Below, piece by piece: positions 20,545 through 31,631 of a stretch of DNA of 64,000 nt. Source of the DNA: Pisaster brevispinus (lineage: Eukaryota > Echinodermata > Asteroidea > Forcipulatida > Asteriidae). The translations under genes were made by a program, and so were the position numbers. Where the stretch lies: positions 8,868,758 through 8,932,757 of the forward strand of contig JAMKCF010000001.1 in NCBI GenBank assembly GCA_023634235.1. Direction: 5' to 3'. The first letter of the stretch is position 1. Every line of letters starts with the position of its first letter. The notes below the pieces were generated by a model that saw only the letters and a program-made list of their open reading frames with translations, was not told the origin of the DNA and ran no database searches.

Positions 20545-22384
20545 ACTTTCCTAAAAAAAAGAAAAAGCTATCAACAACAACAATATGATAAAGTCAGGGA
20601 AATTTACAAACTTAAATACATTCTAGTGGTGTCTCCATTTTGTCACAGGTCTTTCTTACATTTAAAATCACACCAAGTTTGTTTCTTTTTGAGTTGAAGC
20701 CTTATTAATTTTATTCGAAATCATTCATAAAATAAGAACATAAAGGATCAATTCTCAATGTTACCATTTAAGTATAATTAGTGAATATCAAGACCCAGAT
20801 GGAGGACGACGCAATTACAACAGGGACCAACACAATAATTCAGTATAGGTAAATTAAATAAGGCTTAACTTAATAATAAATGCTCAATAAATAATAATAT
20901 ATTCAAAACTTAACAATGGCTTGTATTTTCCGTTAAATTGTTAGAGGGTGTACAGAAAATATTAAAAAATACTAGCATTATACTAGAGTTTGCAAACAAT
21001 AACTGAGACTTAATTAACACCAAGTAATAAACCACAAGGGAAACTGACTGGATATATTTTTTATAATTTGGGTTTGAACAAAGAAAAATTGACACAACGC
21101 GTGTGCAATAAGAAAACGCAGTATGAAGGCATCAGTCAAAGTTAAACATGTGTCAAGGCAAGACATCCATTCCCAAATATAAATTGTAAGTTTCCTTTCC
21201 CCTGAAACCTGTACAAAGTCCCACCAATTCATTTGAGTAACAAGTGTGCAAAGTCATTTTAGGGTGGAATCATCACCAAAAAAATAAAGAAAAGCTCTTC
21301 AAGTAAAATGTTTTTTTAATGTTTTCTGAGTGATGTTGGTCAACTAAAGAAGCGCAGACTGAAACAAAAGCACGCAAATTGCCCCAAAACATCAGAATAA
21401 GTCACTCTCCTACACCCCCCCGGAAATACACTGTGCAAGTCTTGAACATTATTCGACGTCTGGGATCAAGGTGGTCCCAATCATATGGAGTTTTATGTGT
21501 GCGCAATTTATTTATTTTTGTTTCAAATATTCTAGTTTAACATATTTATGGCTAAAAAAATTATATTATATATAGTTGATTTAGTAAAACTCTGGTGATG
21601 ACATAACATGGAGGTAAATTAAATTTCACAAATCGACAAAAAAAACATGAAAAGAAGACTTGACATCACTTGACCTAGTCTGGTTCCCGATGCCTATGTT
21701 TGATCGACAGTAATCGGAAGAAATCAAAGGGTATGGAAACTAGTCTACCAATGAGGTTGAATAAACATCCTCGTCCTACATTTCAAATTAATTTTGACAT
21801 ATTTTTTAGAATAAATGTATTATAAAAAAAATGAATGTTTTATGTATACAAATTGTTTTAGAATTTTACTGTCTTTTAAAAAAAAAATAATAATTTTTAA
21901 ATTTTAAGATAAAATTTCAGTTCATGAAACAGTTTCGTTTGAATTGTTTTTTTGTTTTTTTCACACACGATACATGCGACACTTGCACGGTCTATATAAA
22001 ATTTGGTATCAATGTCAAGCTAAAAGGCTCAAATTTTTATTTTCATTTATTGGTAATTGGGTTATTTCACTAGGTTGGGACACAGTATGATATTTGTGCA
22101 ACATTTGTCCATATTATGAAAGGGATTCTATTATTTGACATGGTATAACACTCTTCTTCGAGAGTCAAAATATTTGTTGAAGTATGAAATTATTTAAAGA
22201 GTGAGTCCACGTAACATATTGTTCTCTTTTAAATGAAGGGACTAGGGTGAGCAAATACCCAAATGTTTTTTCATAAGGCCGTTGCCACGGTATCGGGCAA
22301 TTTTGTATTATTGGCATTTGGGTCAAATTTTTGGGTCTGAAAAACTGCTTTTGAGCTTGTTTTTAAAAAGCCACTTACCCAGAA
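20545..22384. other. AT-rich intergenic stretch, no gene seen
   Basis: About 1.8 kb with poly-A/T runs (for example near 21880 and 21945). I found no coding motif, RNA or clear repeat. Confidence 0.5.
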
Positions 22385-23660
22385 TGCATTACAAAATCAC
22401 AAAATCATCGGATAGGTCGTTAATAAAAGGTCAACAAATGCTGCACACGTGACTCCATTTGACCTTGACTTCCGGTTCAAACCAGAAGTTGAACGTTTCA
22501 TAAATTCATATCTCAAAAACTATGCAATATTTTAACATAATTTTTGCATCAGGTTATAGATGAGTTATCCTGCCGAAACTTTTGCACAGAGATAATTACA
22601 TTTTTAACCTTTGCATTTGGTTAAAACTGGACATCAAAGCGCACATGTCTGTTGGAAACACATTGTACGACAACACTGTAGTGTAGACTACACGTCAATA
22701 CAATGTATGTCAAACCTGTACCAGCCACGCACGTGTACGATGCACGTGTAGTTAAAGGGACACACTGCCTTGGATCGGGCGAGTTGGTCTATACAATTGG
22801 TGACAAACGCTTTTATAGACCAACTCGCCCGATCCAAGCCAACGTATCCCTTTAGGGTTGACATGTACAGTATTGAGTACTGTTATGAAGCTACATGTAG
22901 GATTACAATGGCGTCGCTTGCTATTTCATTGTATAGTACACACCCAATTAATGATAGTCCGTGTAATATTTGAAAAATTCACAACTCCTTAACCACACAT
23001 TGGACTGTTACAATCCATACATCGTCTGAACGGTCTTGATAATTTAAACACGCGCTACACAAAATGTGACCCGTTTGACCTTTACTTCTGGTTCAAACAT
23101 GAAGACAAAGTTAATAATTTAAAAAAATACAAACTCCTCAACCATTCATTGTATTTTTATTAAGTATACACAATCAGAAAGAGCTCTCAAGACTTAACAA
23201 ACAATACACAGTGTGACCTCATTTAACCCTGACCTTTGGTTCAAATCGGAAGTTTAAAAATTAATGTTTCAAAAAATAACTTCTAAAGCACACTTTTTTT
23301 TGTTTAACAATCTTTACATCATTGGGAAAGTATTTATCAACTTACGAAATGACACACAGAATGCGACCCAATTTGACATTGACTTCGGTTCAAACCGGAC
23401 GATCAAATTCAATATTTGAAACTAGAAATTTGTTGACAATCACAAAGCTGTTCCATACTGGTCTAATGTTTGATCAAATGGTTCAAGCACGCTAGCGAAA
23501 AGCTAAGGTTTATCTTTTGAACTACACAAGATAATAATACAATTTATACATCATCTGAACGGTCATAAAAGCTGCAGAAACACCTTAAAGACATGACCCT
23601 AATTTGAGCTCGTCTTCCGGATCAAATCGGAAGTTGAAAATTGCAAATATTCATTTCTCA
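22385..23660 (+). repeat. left arm of the inverted structure (copy 2 of the CCGGAAGT family)
   Basis: Units carry the complement form, e.g. ATTTGACCTTGACTTCCGGT (about 22460), TTTGACCTTTACTTCTGGTT (about 23070), ACCCTGACCTTTGGTTCAAA (about 23225) and TGACATTGACTTCGGTTCAA (about 23375). Between them recur ACAATC..TACATC and ACTCCTTAACCA words. The boundary-like AACTAGAAATTTGTTGACAA..CACAAAGCTGTTCC lies near 23420-23455, as in copies 1 and 4. Compared with the right arm, the number of units differs by about one. Confidence 0.72.
22752..22854. mobile_element. palindromic MITE in the left arm
   Basis: TTAAAGGGACACACTGCCTT GGATCGGGCGAGTTGGTCTAT at the left pairs with ATAGACCAACTCGCCCGATC CAAGCCAACGTATCCCTTTA at the right, around a loop of about 20 bases. 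This is a near-perfect hairpin of about 103 bp without coding. I recognise the ends as resembling a MITE family common in echinoderm DNA (from memory). Confidence 0.85.
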
Positions 23661-25104
23661 ATAAGTAGTTAACTTATCATCAAAATTTTACATTAGGTTG
23701 AAGACTGTCGACACTGCTAAAATTTTGACATTGACATGACACAAGTTTGACATTGTTTTCTGGTTCATTAAGCGCATAAAGACTGATGTACGTTTACAGT
23801 GCACGTGTTTGCGTTTCGCGCGTTCCCACTCCAGTACTCTGTATAGGGTTAATATAGTATTTGATCTACTGTCATCCCGAACACATAGTTTTGTGCTCGA
23901 CACAAAAACGTACGCCCGTTTTTTCTCAGTTTCTTCTCCTTCCTATAGTTTGTTAAATAAACAAATCGTCCCAACTTACTGGAAAAATCAAAAAAATATT
24001 GTATCAGGGCAGTAAAAAAAACATGTTTTTCATGCAATTTGGAAATAAATTTCAAACTTAAATCTTTGCAACAGTTGTTCTGGGTGCTCGGCTTAACAAA
24101 TAAGAAACACACATTTACATGGGTTTATGGCGAAACGTTTTATTAAACTCTCAGTCATCAATGTGCAATTACTTGTTGTACAAAAACAAAAACACTATAA
24201 ATATTTTGATTAATAATCACACAGTCTGTTTTAAGAATTGGACTAACAGTGATCATTAAAAAATTGTTTAATGTGAAATTCCCTTTCATTGAAAATACAA
24301 AAACAGATGTATATTTGGAAGTAGTGGTCAAAAATGTAATAAAAAATGCAAAACACTATTGTTTGTTAAATTGTGTACAACTTCATATACAGTAAAATCC
24401 GAACAAAAAATCATTTAATTTTTCAGCATTATAATAACTTTTTTTATCACATTTACAAATCTTACAATCCCACTTTTCACATTCTTACTTTAAACAAGTA
24501 TGAATTCCAAAATCTACTCTGCAGCAGTAGAACAAAAAGCAAGTCCTACTTCCCAAAGAACAAACCTACACAGCAAAGTAGATATAAAAATGGTGTTATC
24601 GCAAACCGATTATACACAGATAGTATGTTCACAACACATGCATATTGTATAAACATGTGTTGAATTTACTTTTTTTAAACATCTAAAACTCTAACAGTTA
24701 TAACTTGTACCTTGTCTCTTTTCTTCACAGGGATGTTTTGTGAAATAGTCATCAAGAAGCAGCTGCTAGAGTAGATAATCAGTCTTACTTGGATTGATCC
24801 TAGAACTGAACTAGTCTGTCACAATAACCCATTGACCAACACCAACACTACTAGCTACTTTTGTGTGGACAATCAAGTCTTTTTGGAATTAACCATGTAC
24901 ATTACAAACGTATAACCCAAACTACAGACGGAACATTGAAGCAATAGTTTATGTCTAAATACCTACCTTTGGTATTACTTACACGTGAATGTATATGGAT
25001 ACAGTTCAAAGTACTGTGGGTTCCTGACTTCAAAGGAATAAATAGTTATCAATTATTACCTGCTCATCAGGTAAATATAATTTTGCATCTGGAACGATGG
25101 AACA
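23661..25104. other. spacer of the inverted structure, first part
   Basis: AT-rich, no gene supported. Short open frames here lack any family motif. Confidence 0.5.
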
Positions 25105-25480
25105 TGGTGCGTCTTTGCCGAGCGATCTAGTTCATCGAACTCAAGCTCTGGTTTTGTCAGCAGCAGAGTGTGGTTTCGAATCTCGGTTGAAACAAATGTA
25201 CCCCTTAGCAAGGCACTTGGCCGTAATTGCTTCATAAAATAAGGGAAGGTAGTGCAGCCAAGCACTCAGTGTAAGATACCCATACCTACATCCTTAGGGA
25301 ATGTGAAGGGGGTAACTCTGTTTCATCCCTAGGTAGGTGGCAATGTGCCCCTGGTGGCAGTTGATTTGAGTTAACTGCCCAAAAAAGTTAAGTGTAGCTC
25401 TCATCTTGAAACGGCTGTTTGGCCTTAGGCGAATCTCAATGGATGAAGATGTAAAAAGTTGATTATGTACATTTAACATG
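25105..25480 (+). mobile_element. tRNA-derived SINE
   Basis: A tRNA(Leu/Ser)-like head spans about 25107-25195: an A-box-like TTTGCCGAGCGATCTAG, an anticodon-arm-like CGAACTCAAGCTCTGGTTTT, a long variable arm and a B-box-like GGTTTCGAATCTCGG (one extra T). The body continues with CCTTAGCAAGGCACTTGGCC and GTAATTGCTTC, then an unrelated tail to about 25480. SINEs are transcribed by RNA polymerase III from the A and B boxes. The exact 3' end is uncertain. It lies inside the spacer between the inverted arms. Confidence 0.75.
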
Positions 25481-26879
25481 AACAATAAAAACTACTTGCA
25501 TGCTATTCTTTGTAGTAAAATTCTAACATCAACTTTAAGGACTGCATGCATGCTATTTAGTACTAAAGTGGGATTTCTGATTTGTTTGCCCTCGTAAAAA
25601 CAGCACTTTTATTCTCATGCCTGAATTTATAGAATATATATATTTATAGAATAGATAGAATAGATATATATTATAGAATAGATAAGCTAGTTATCTAGTT
25701 ATGATTTTATATGTATTTTATATTTCTACATACTTTTTATAGTTAATGTAAATTATATAACAAACCAGCCATTTTCAATGTTATATGCAAACAATTGGCT
25801 TACTTGTCATACATGTAACTTTATTTGTGTCTGAGGCTCTATTGCAAAAAATCAGTGAGGGCTTTAACTTGTATGAATGGTTTCTGATCTTTACATTGCT
25901 GGATTCTTTTACACAGCATACCTGTGATGTATGTTTCTTGACTTTACTGAATTATGAGAACTTTATATTAAGATTTGCCACGTCTGAAATATAAGGGATT
26001 GAAGTCAAATCTTCATTCAAGGTACAATCATAATGCCTTATTGTTGTAAACTGAACAGTATAAGCCAACTTCTTTTTATGACTGTTTGTTGTGCATAACT
26101 TGTTGTTAAAATTAATGCTTGAATGTTCTTTTGTCAGCATTGGTACAAAGTAGTACAGTAAAAAAATATGTGAAGATTTGAATAATCAAATGTTAACAAA
26201 AACAATGAGTTTTATTCGTAATGCATTTCAAGATAAATACAAATTTCTCTCCCGGTGATAAAGCATTTACAATAAAAACTCATATTAAACTGTTGTGTAG
26301 GAGCGCCTGTTGTGTAGGAGCACTTAAAAACCGAGTATTATAATTATACTAGTTTCAGAAATATAGATTATTCGGAATTGTTTAGATTACTACATACTAA
26401 ACTATATTATAAAGTCACGGTTGTGTTAAAGGTTCACCTTCTACAACAAAGAATCAACAAAACTAAAACAATGGTCATTTGTATATTTATTGTAATTGTC
26501 CTGCGATTCTAAAGAGACTTGATTGATAGTTTCAAAAGATTCACATTATTGGCCGTCTCTCAGGACTAAACAGGATTTAATTGAGCACAACTAGAAAATG
26601 TTTGATCGAAAGTGATTTAGTCTTTCTGAAAAGTCAAAACTCCTTTGCAAAATAATTCTGAATGAGCTGTTATGAAAAGTACCGTATTTTTAAAGTTTTA
26701 TAAACAACGGCCGCTGCCTGTGTCCTCCAATTCCATTCTAAGGGGCGCTATTCGTAGCGGTAGTCGTTTATGGCAGTGAAGTATATGCTTTTTTGGCTGA
26801 ACGAGAGAACTCCACCCGTTTTGCCCAAAGTTAAAACCAAAGGCTATCTCTGGAATTGTTGTTAAATGTGTACTCCATT
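25481..26879. other. spacer of the inverted structure, second part
   Basis: AT-rich. A cryptic simple repeat of ATAGA/TATA words lies at about 25630-25700. No gene or RNA is supported. Confidence 0.5.
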
Positions 26880-28030
26880 TTTTTAACCAGAAGTCAAGGT
26901 CAAACAGGGTCACACTTTGAGTAGCATTTTGTAAGTCTTTTTAACATTATTCTTATGATGTATAGATTATTAAAAAAACAATGTATTGCTCAGGATTTTT
27001 GAATTTTCCAATTAATAAATTTTATCTTCTGGTTTGAACCGGAGGTCAGGAATAAATGAGGTCACATTGTGTATTGTTTGTTAAGTCTAAGAAGCTCTTT
27101 CTGATGAAGTAAAGTTGATACAAATACAATGCGTGGTTGAGGGGTAATTATTATTTTTTAAACTAATTTAATTTTTCCGGTTTGAACCGGAAGTTAAGGT
27201 AAAATGGCATAACACTGTGTGTATCGCTTCGTCACTTGATACACACCTTCCCAATGAAGCATAGATTGTAAAAACCCAATGTGTGGTTCGGATTCAGGTT
27301 ATAATTTTTTGAAACATTAACGATCAACTTCCGGTTTGAACCGGAAGTTAAGGTCAAATGGGTCACATTTTGTGTAGCGCGTGTTTAATTTATCAAGACA
27401 ACGTATGGATTGTAATAATCCAATGTGTGGTTAAGGAGTTATGAATTTTTCAAATATTACAAGGACTATCATAATTGGGTGTGCAATATACAATAAAATA
27501 GCGAGCAGCGCCAAATGTAGCTCTACAGTACTTAACAAAGTACATGTCAACCTTTAAGGGACACGTTGCCTTGGATCGGGCGAATTGGTTAATAATAAGC
27601 GTTTGTAACCGTTTGTAACCGTTTGTATAGACCAACTCACCCAATCCAAGGCAACGTGTCCCTTTAACTACACACGCGTTGTACACGTGCGTTGTACACG
27701 TGCGTGGCTGGTACAGGTTTGACATACATTGTATTGACGTGTAGTCCTACACTAGTGTGTTGTACAATGTGGTTCAACAGACACGTGCGCTTTGACGTCC
27801 AGTTTTAACCAAATGCAAAGGTTAAAATGCTATTATCTGTATGCAAAAATTTCGGCAGAATAACTCATCTATATCCTGATGCAAAAATTATGTTCAAATA
27901 TTACGTATGAATTTTTGAAATTTTCAACTTCCAGTTTGAACCGGAAGTCAAGGTCAAATGGGGTCACGTTGTGTGTAGTGTTTGACGACCTACCCGATGA
28001 TGCGTAGATTGTAAAAATAAATATTTTTTA
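26880..28030 (-). repeat. right arm of the inverted structure (copy 3 of the CCGGAAGT family)
   Basis: Five units of roughly 130-150 bp are visible, each with a form of TTCCGGTTTGAACCGGAAGT followed by TAAGGTCAAATGGGGTCAC: near 26885, 27030, 27175, 27325 and 27930. Between them recur GATTGTAAAAATCCAATGTG and TGGTTAAGGAGTTATGAATT words. The first word is itself a palindrome. A 15-bp duplication (GTTGTACACGTGCGT) lies near 27680-27705. Confidence 0.75.
27553..27667. mobile_element. palindromic MITE in the right arm
   Basis: TTTAAGGGACACGTTGCCTT GGATCGGGCGAATTGG at the left pairs with CCAACTCACCCAATCC AAGGCAACGTGTCCCTTTAA at the right. The loop repeats GTAACCGTTT twice. It is the counterpart of the hairpin at 22752-22854, and its flanks (AACTACACACGCG, AGTACATGTCAACC) match that copy's flanks in inverted order. 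Confidence 0.85.
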
Positions 28031-28560
28031 CAAAAATTAAACTATGATTTAATGTTTTTCAATACCTGTTGATGTCATCGTGACATCATCATGTTAGTGG
28101 CGTCTTGATGATAAGGTTCAATTGTCTTATGAGTTTCAATGTTCAATCAACTTCAGTTTTGAGTTATGAACAAAATTATTTTTTTTTAAACGAAAAAACA
28201 CAACAGCAGACTTTGATCTTCCCTTAAGACCGGAAGTAAAGGTCATACGATTTTTGCGTAAACCTTTCAAATGTTGCCCTTGTCTTGATCCACGAGATGC
28301 CTAACTTTGAACATCATAGCTTTCAAATTCGATGGAATACAGCGAATAGCAAATGGTCATTTTTCAACTTTGAAACCTAGTGTTTCGACACCCGATGACG
28401 TCATCTTGACGTCAAGAAAACTGAACACTCTCCATGTTGAGGTCCCATTGACCGATGAGTTTCAAGATTCAATTCAGTTTTAATCTCGAGTCATGTGACA
28501 GAGAAGAGTTCCACGGAAGAAGAAGATGAAGAAGAAAAAACCCCAAAACAACAACAAAAG
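28031..28560. repeat. outer extension of the repeat family beyond the right arm
   Basis: A further AGACCGGAAGTAAAGGTCAT unit lies near 28225, GATGACGTCATCTTGACGTC near 28393, and a purine-rich end GAAGAAGAAGATGAAGAAG near 28515-28545. Similar purine-rich ends follow the copy at 61.4 kb. The word AAACCCCAAAACAACA..AAAGCAAGAGGT (about 28538-28570) resembles AAACCCAAAACAAAAAAGCA near 62525, at the start of the Helitron frame. No left-arm counterpart for this part was found. Confidence 0.55.
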
Positions 28561-29239
28561 CAAGAGGTGTTCAATAAATGCACATATGCCTATAGGCCCA
28601 GGGCCTTAATCGTAAGATTTGAGAAACGTTTTTCTTTTGAAGGTGCCCATCACATTTAAGACATCTGTGCCCAGAAAATTATGTTGCGGGCTGGTCGAAA
28701 GAGATAAAGTGCCACCAACTTCCATAAGTATTATTTGACGCACACAAAACCCTTCGGAGGTATCATTTCAAAATAATTACGCTGCTATACCAAAACAATA
28801 CTGCTGCCGTTGTCAGAATCAATCGAGAGCTTTGAATATTTTGAAAAACCCGACGAACAAAATGTTGTATAGCCTAAGGGTTACTGTTTATCGTGGTACA
28901 TATCAAGAAGCAACAAGGCCAGGAACGTGTTGTCAATATTATTAATATGCCTGGCCAGGTCGCTCCATCGACTGCTCACATTCGGTGACAGCTGCACCAC
29001 GTTATACTTCTTTGGGCAATTTGTTTCCTTTTACTTCCTCTGCCTGTCCAATTTGTTTTGTTTTTTTGGTACGTGGCAACTTGACAGGCCTACCGGCCGA
29101 ACCAGCCCGGCGTTTTTTAGGTTCCTTAACTCGCTAACGGTTGCCTGTTGAGTGTGATCACTTGATCGTTATCAACATCGAATGAACCCACATGTCAGAC
29201 CTGTAGGCAAACATACACAAGCATAATTTTATGCAATAC
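28561..29239. other. intergenic stretch, no gene seen
   Basis: No supported feature. Short open frames near 28927-29151 lack a recognisable family. Confidence 0.45.
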
Positions 29240-29549
29240 AGGTCATCTTTCTACACTCGGCTCGTTCATGGATGAAACAACGGTATGGACGAATCAGGAA
29301 TCGACTTTTTAGGCAGACATTGAGGGCGAGATTTCATTCAACTGTCAAAAATTTGAGAAAGACTGAAGTCTTTCTCAGATTCAAATATTTTGGTGAGAAA
29401 TTACCTTTCTCAAAAACTACATTACTTCAAAGGGAGTTGTTTCTCACAATATTTTTTTACTATCAACGGCTCTCCGATGATCGTTACCAGGTAAGTTTTT
29501 ATGCATACGTTTTTTTTCGAGTAGTTACCAAACGTGTCCAGTGCCTTTA
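29240..29549. mobile_element. MITE right half ending GTGTCCAGTGCCTTTAA
   Basis: Contains the hairpin GAGAAAGACTGAAGTCTTTCTC (29350-29371 region), AAACTACATTACTTCAAAGG, TTTCTCACAATATTTTT and the end ACGTGTCCAGTGCCTTTAA (about 29531-29549). I recall this combination from an abundant echinoderm MITE whose other end begins TTAAAGGCACTGGACAC. No such left end is present, so it is truncated. The family link is from memory. Confidence 0.55.
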
Positions 29550-29554
29550 AGGTA

Positions 29555-29730
29555 TGCTTTCTTTCCCTTGAGATTTGCTTTAGTTCCCTTGAAACACGCT
29601 TTCGTTTCCTGAAAATACTTTCATTTCCTCAAGGTACTCTTTTGTTCCCTCAAAATATGCTTCAGTTCCCTACACATATGCTTTCGTTCCCCCCAAAATA
29701 CGGTTTCGTTCCCTTGAAAAAATAATTATT
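29555..29730. repeat. degenerate minisatellite of about 27-29 bp units
   Basis: About six units of the form TTTCGTTCCCTCAAAATATGC: for example ATTTGCTTTAGTTCCCTTGAA, ACTCTTTTGTTCCCTCAAAA, ATGCTTCAGTTCCCTACACA and ATGCTTTCGTTCCCCCCAAA. Each carries a GTTCCC core. A related pair (TTGTTCCCTCTAAATC, near 29757) trails the array. Confidence 0.75.
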
Positions 29731-31631
29731 TCAAGATTTAATCTTAATAATGAATTTGTTCCCTCTAAATCAAAATTCGAGGGAAGAAATCATGTTTCAG
29801 GGACTGAACTTTTTTTTTTTTTTCAAAACAAAATGTCGTTATGAGGGAAATAACTATATTTAAATTTTTCACATTTTTTTCCCCAGTGTTCCTACTATCC
29901 AAGCTCCGATTTTGCAATTTAAAAAAAAACGAACATTTCCAACACTTTCAATAAACAATATTGCACCATCACTATCATAAAATTGTTCCTCGTGTATCAT
30001 CAATATAAATCTTATTCAATCATAAAACAAACTAATTAAAGTGTTAAGTTGAGGGGGAAGCCCAGACACGAAACATTGAAACAGTGTGATTCCGACACAG
30101 CGGATTTGAACAGCATATGTGTACAGCCTGATAAACCTGCAACGAAAAAAAGTTAGTCAATGGTCTGGCTCCCAACCCCTCCCACATGTTCATGACATTG
30201 CAGTTATCATCACTGGTTGTGCACGTTAAAACCATACAGGACTGTCGTCGCTGGCCTGGTTGCACATGGTCTGCGGAGCATTGATCCTTGGAAATTTTCT
30301 TTGCGAAAAACTACCTAATGTGTAGGCTTCATTTTACAGTGACACAATTTAGGATACCTTGGATGGACAGAAATATTTTTTTACTGTATAACTAAGTTTG
30401 GTTTCTTTTGGATTTTGTTTTGTTTCCTCAAAAACAGTTATATGTGTGTGTCAAATGCTGACTCTGTGTTTCTAGCCGCAGATAACATCAAGGGGTCAAT
30501 GCATACCATTAACTTGAATTCTGTACTACCAAATGCAAACTTTTAGTGTAAAATAGTTATTAACCGGTATGTTCAATGTCTTTTCGGCCATAATAAGGTA
30601 ATAAGTAAAACATTCAGAGCATCCTAGAACCGCTTTTTAAGGTAAACTTTTGAATGATATACTGGCACTTTTGACAGGCATGGTCAGCAAAAATTTGTCC
30701 GGTCAGGAAAATAGCATTTTTTCACAATTACTTAAGTCTTAGTTTTATTTAATGCTCTTGTCCTGGTAGGGCGTGGTAACAGATTGTACAACCCTGGCAA
30801 AGTCCCCGCAGTTGTCCTGGCTACCAGGGCTCGTATTTTTGCACATCCCCGTCTAAATCCCAGCTACCTTTTCCAAAGTCTCCCAGGGCCGGGACTACAA
30901 TTGATAGGGGCAATATGTCTTCATCAAAAATGTTGTTAGATCGCGGCCTCGATCGCCATCGATGATCCATTTTCTTGTTGTGTGTTGTAAATTTTTATTT
31001 CAAGCTGTATTCATGCTTGCACTTGCACATAAAGTCTCTCAGCGTCCGTTTGCTGCGGCATCCCACGAGTAAAAAAGCATTGTAAAAACTCTGGAGCAAC
31101 ATATCAATTTGTTTTGTGGTAAAATCGCTCGTGCGTACACACAGTGCAAGGCTGCGTGCGCGCGTAAGTTTTGCTCTCAGTGGGATGAAGTGCGTGTGGA
31201 GAGTGAGGGCTGTACCATTATGTCTCACGGGGGTGGGTCACTGAGCAATGCGGTAGTAGTGCAGTGCTTGTTATTAGAAAAGTTAAGTTTGGTGTCAAGT
31301 ATCTTATTTTAATAATAATATAGCTGATTATTTTCAGTTTGGTATATTAAATGACACAAGTTGGGAGATCAAAAGCACACAATAAAACATGTCATTCTGT
31401 TTCAAATATTTTATTTTGCAACAAAAACCAACAATCAGCTGACAATATTAGCACCAGTGTTTTAGTTATCACACACTTTAAACCACCCCAAAAAATTTAA
31501 TTGTACAGGTAGTTAACACTAAGCTGTTTTTTTTTTTTTTAAACTTTAAAATAAAAACATAATGACAATTTTGACACTGGCTGGTGATGTGCAGTTTATA
31601 AATTAATTCTTTGTACAACATACTATAACTG
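29731..31631. other. intergenic stretch downstream of the Tudor-knot gene
   Basis: About 1.9 kb without a supported gene. It is AT-rich with T-tracts near 29812 and 31530. The 3'UTR of the minus-strand gene should lie just below 31632; an AATAAA-like word on the minus strand can be read near 31380-31560, but I cannot fix its polyadenylation site. Confidence 0.45.

Larger units (their letters stand above)
22385..28030. mobile_element. foldback-like element with long subrepeated inverted arms
   Basis: Left arm (about 22385-23660) and right arm (about 26880-28030) are inverted copies of each other, diverged but recognisable over more than 1 kb. Matching pairs include TCATCGGATAGGTCGTTAA with the complement of GACGACCTACCCGATGATG, AACCTGTACCAGCCACGCAC with GTGCGTGGCTGGTACAGGTT, and CACAACTCCTTAACCACACA with its complement near 27425. 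Both arms are built of degenerate CCGGAAGT/AAGGTCA units and both hold a hairpin MITE at the equivalent place. The 3.2 kb spacer has a SINE but no transposase. Drosophila FB elements have such subrepeated inverted arms; whether this is one mobile unit or an inverted duplication is undecided. Confidence 0.7.

Noticed and set aside
24373..24663. 96-residue ORF in the inverted-structure spacer as a transposase remnant
   Set aside because: AT-rich frame full of Tyr/Phe/Asn/Lys codons, no transposase motif.
30044..30265. 73-residue minus-strand Cys-rich ORF as a small gene
   Set aside because: A possible splice acceptor inside it (TTTCGTTGCAG) and no family match; too little support.
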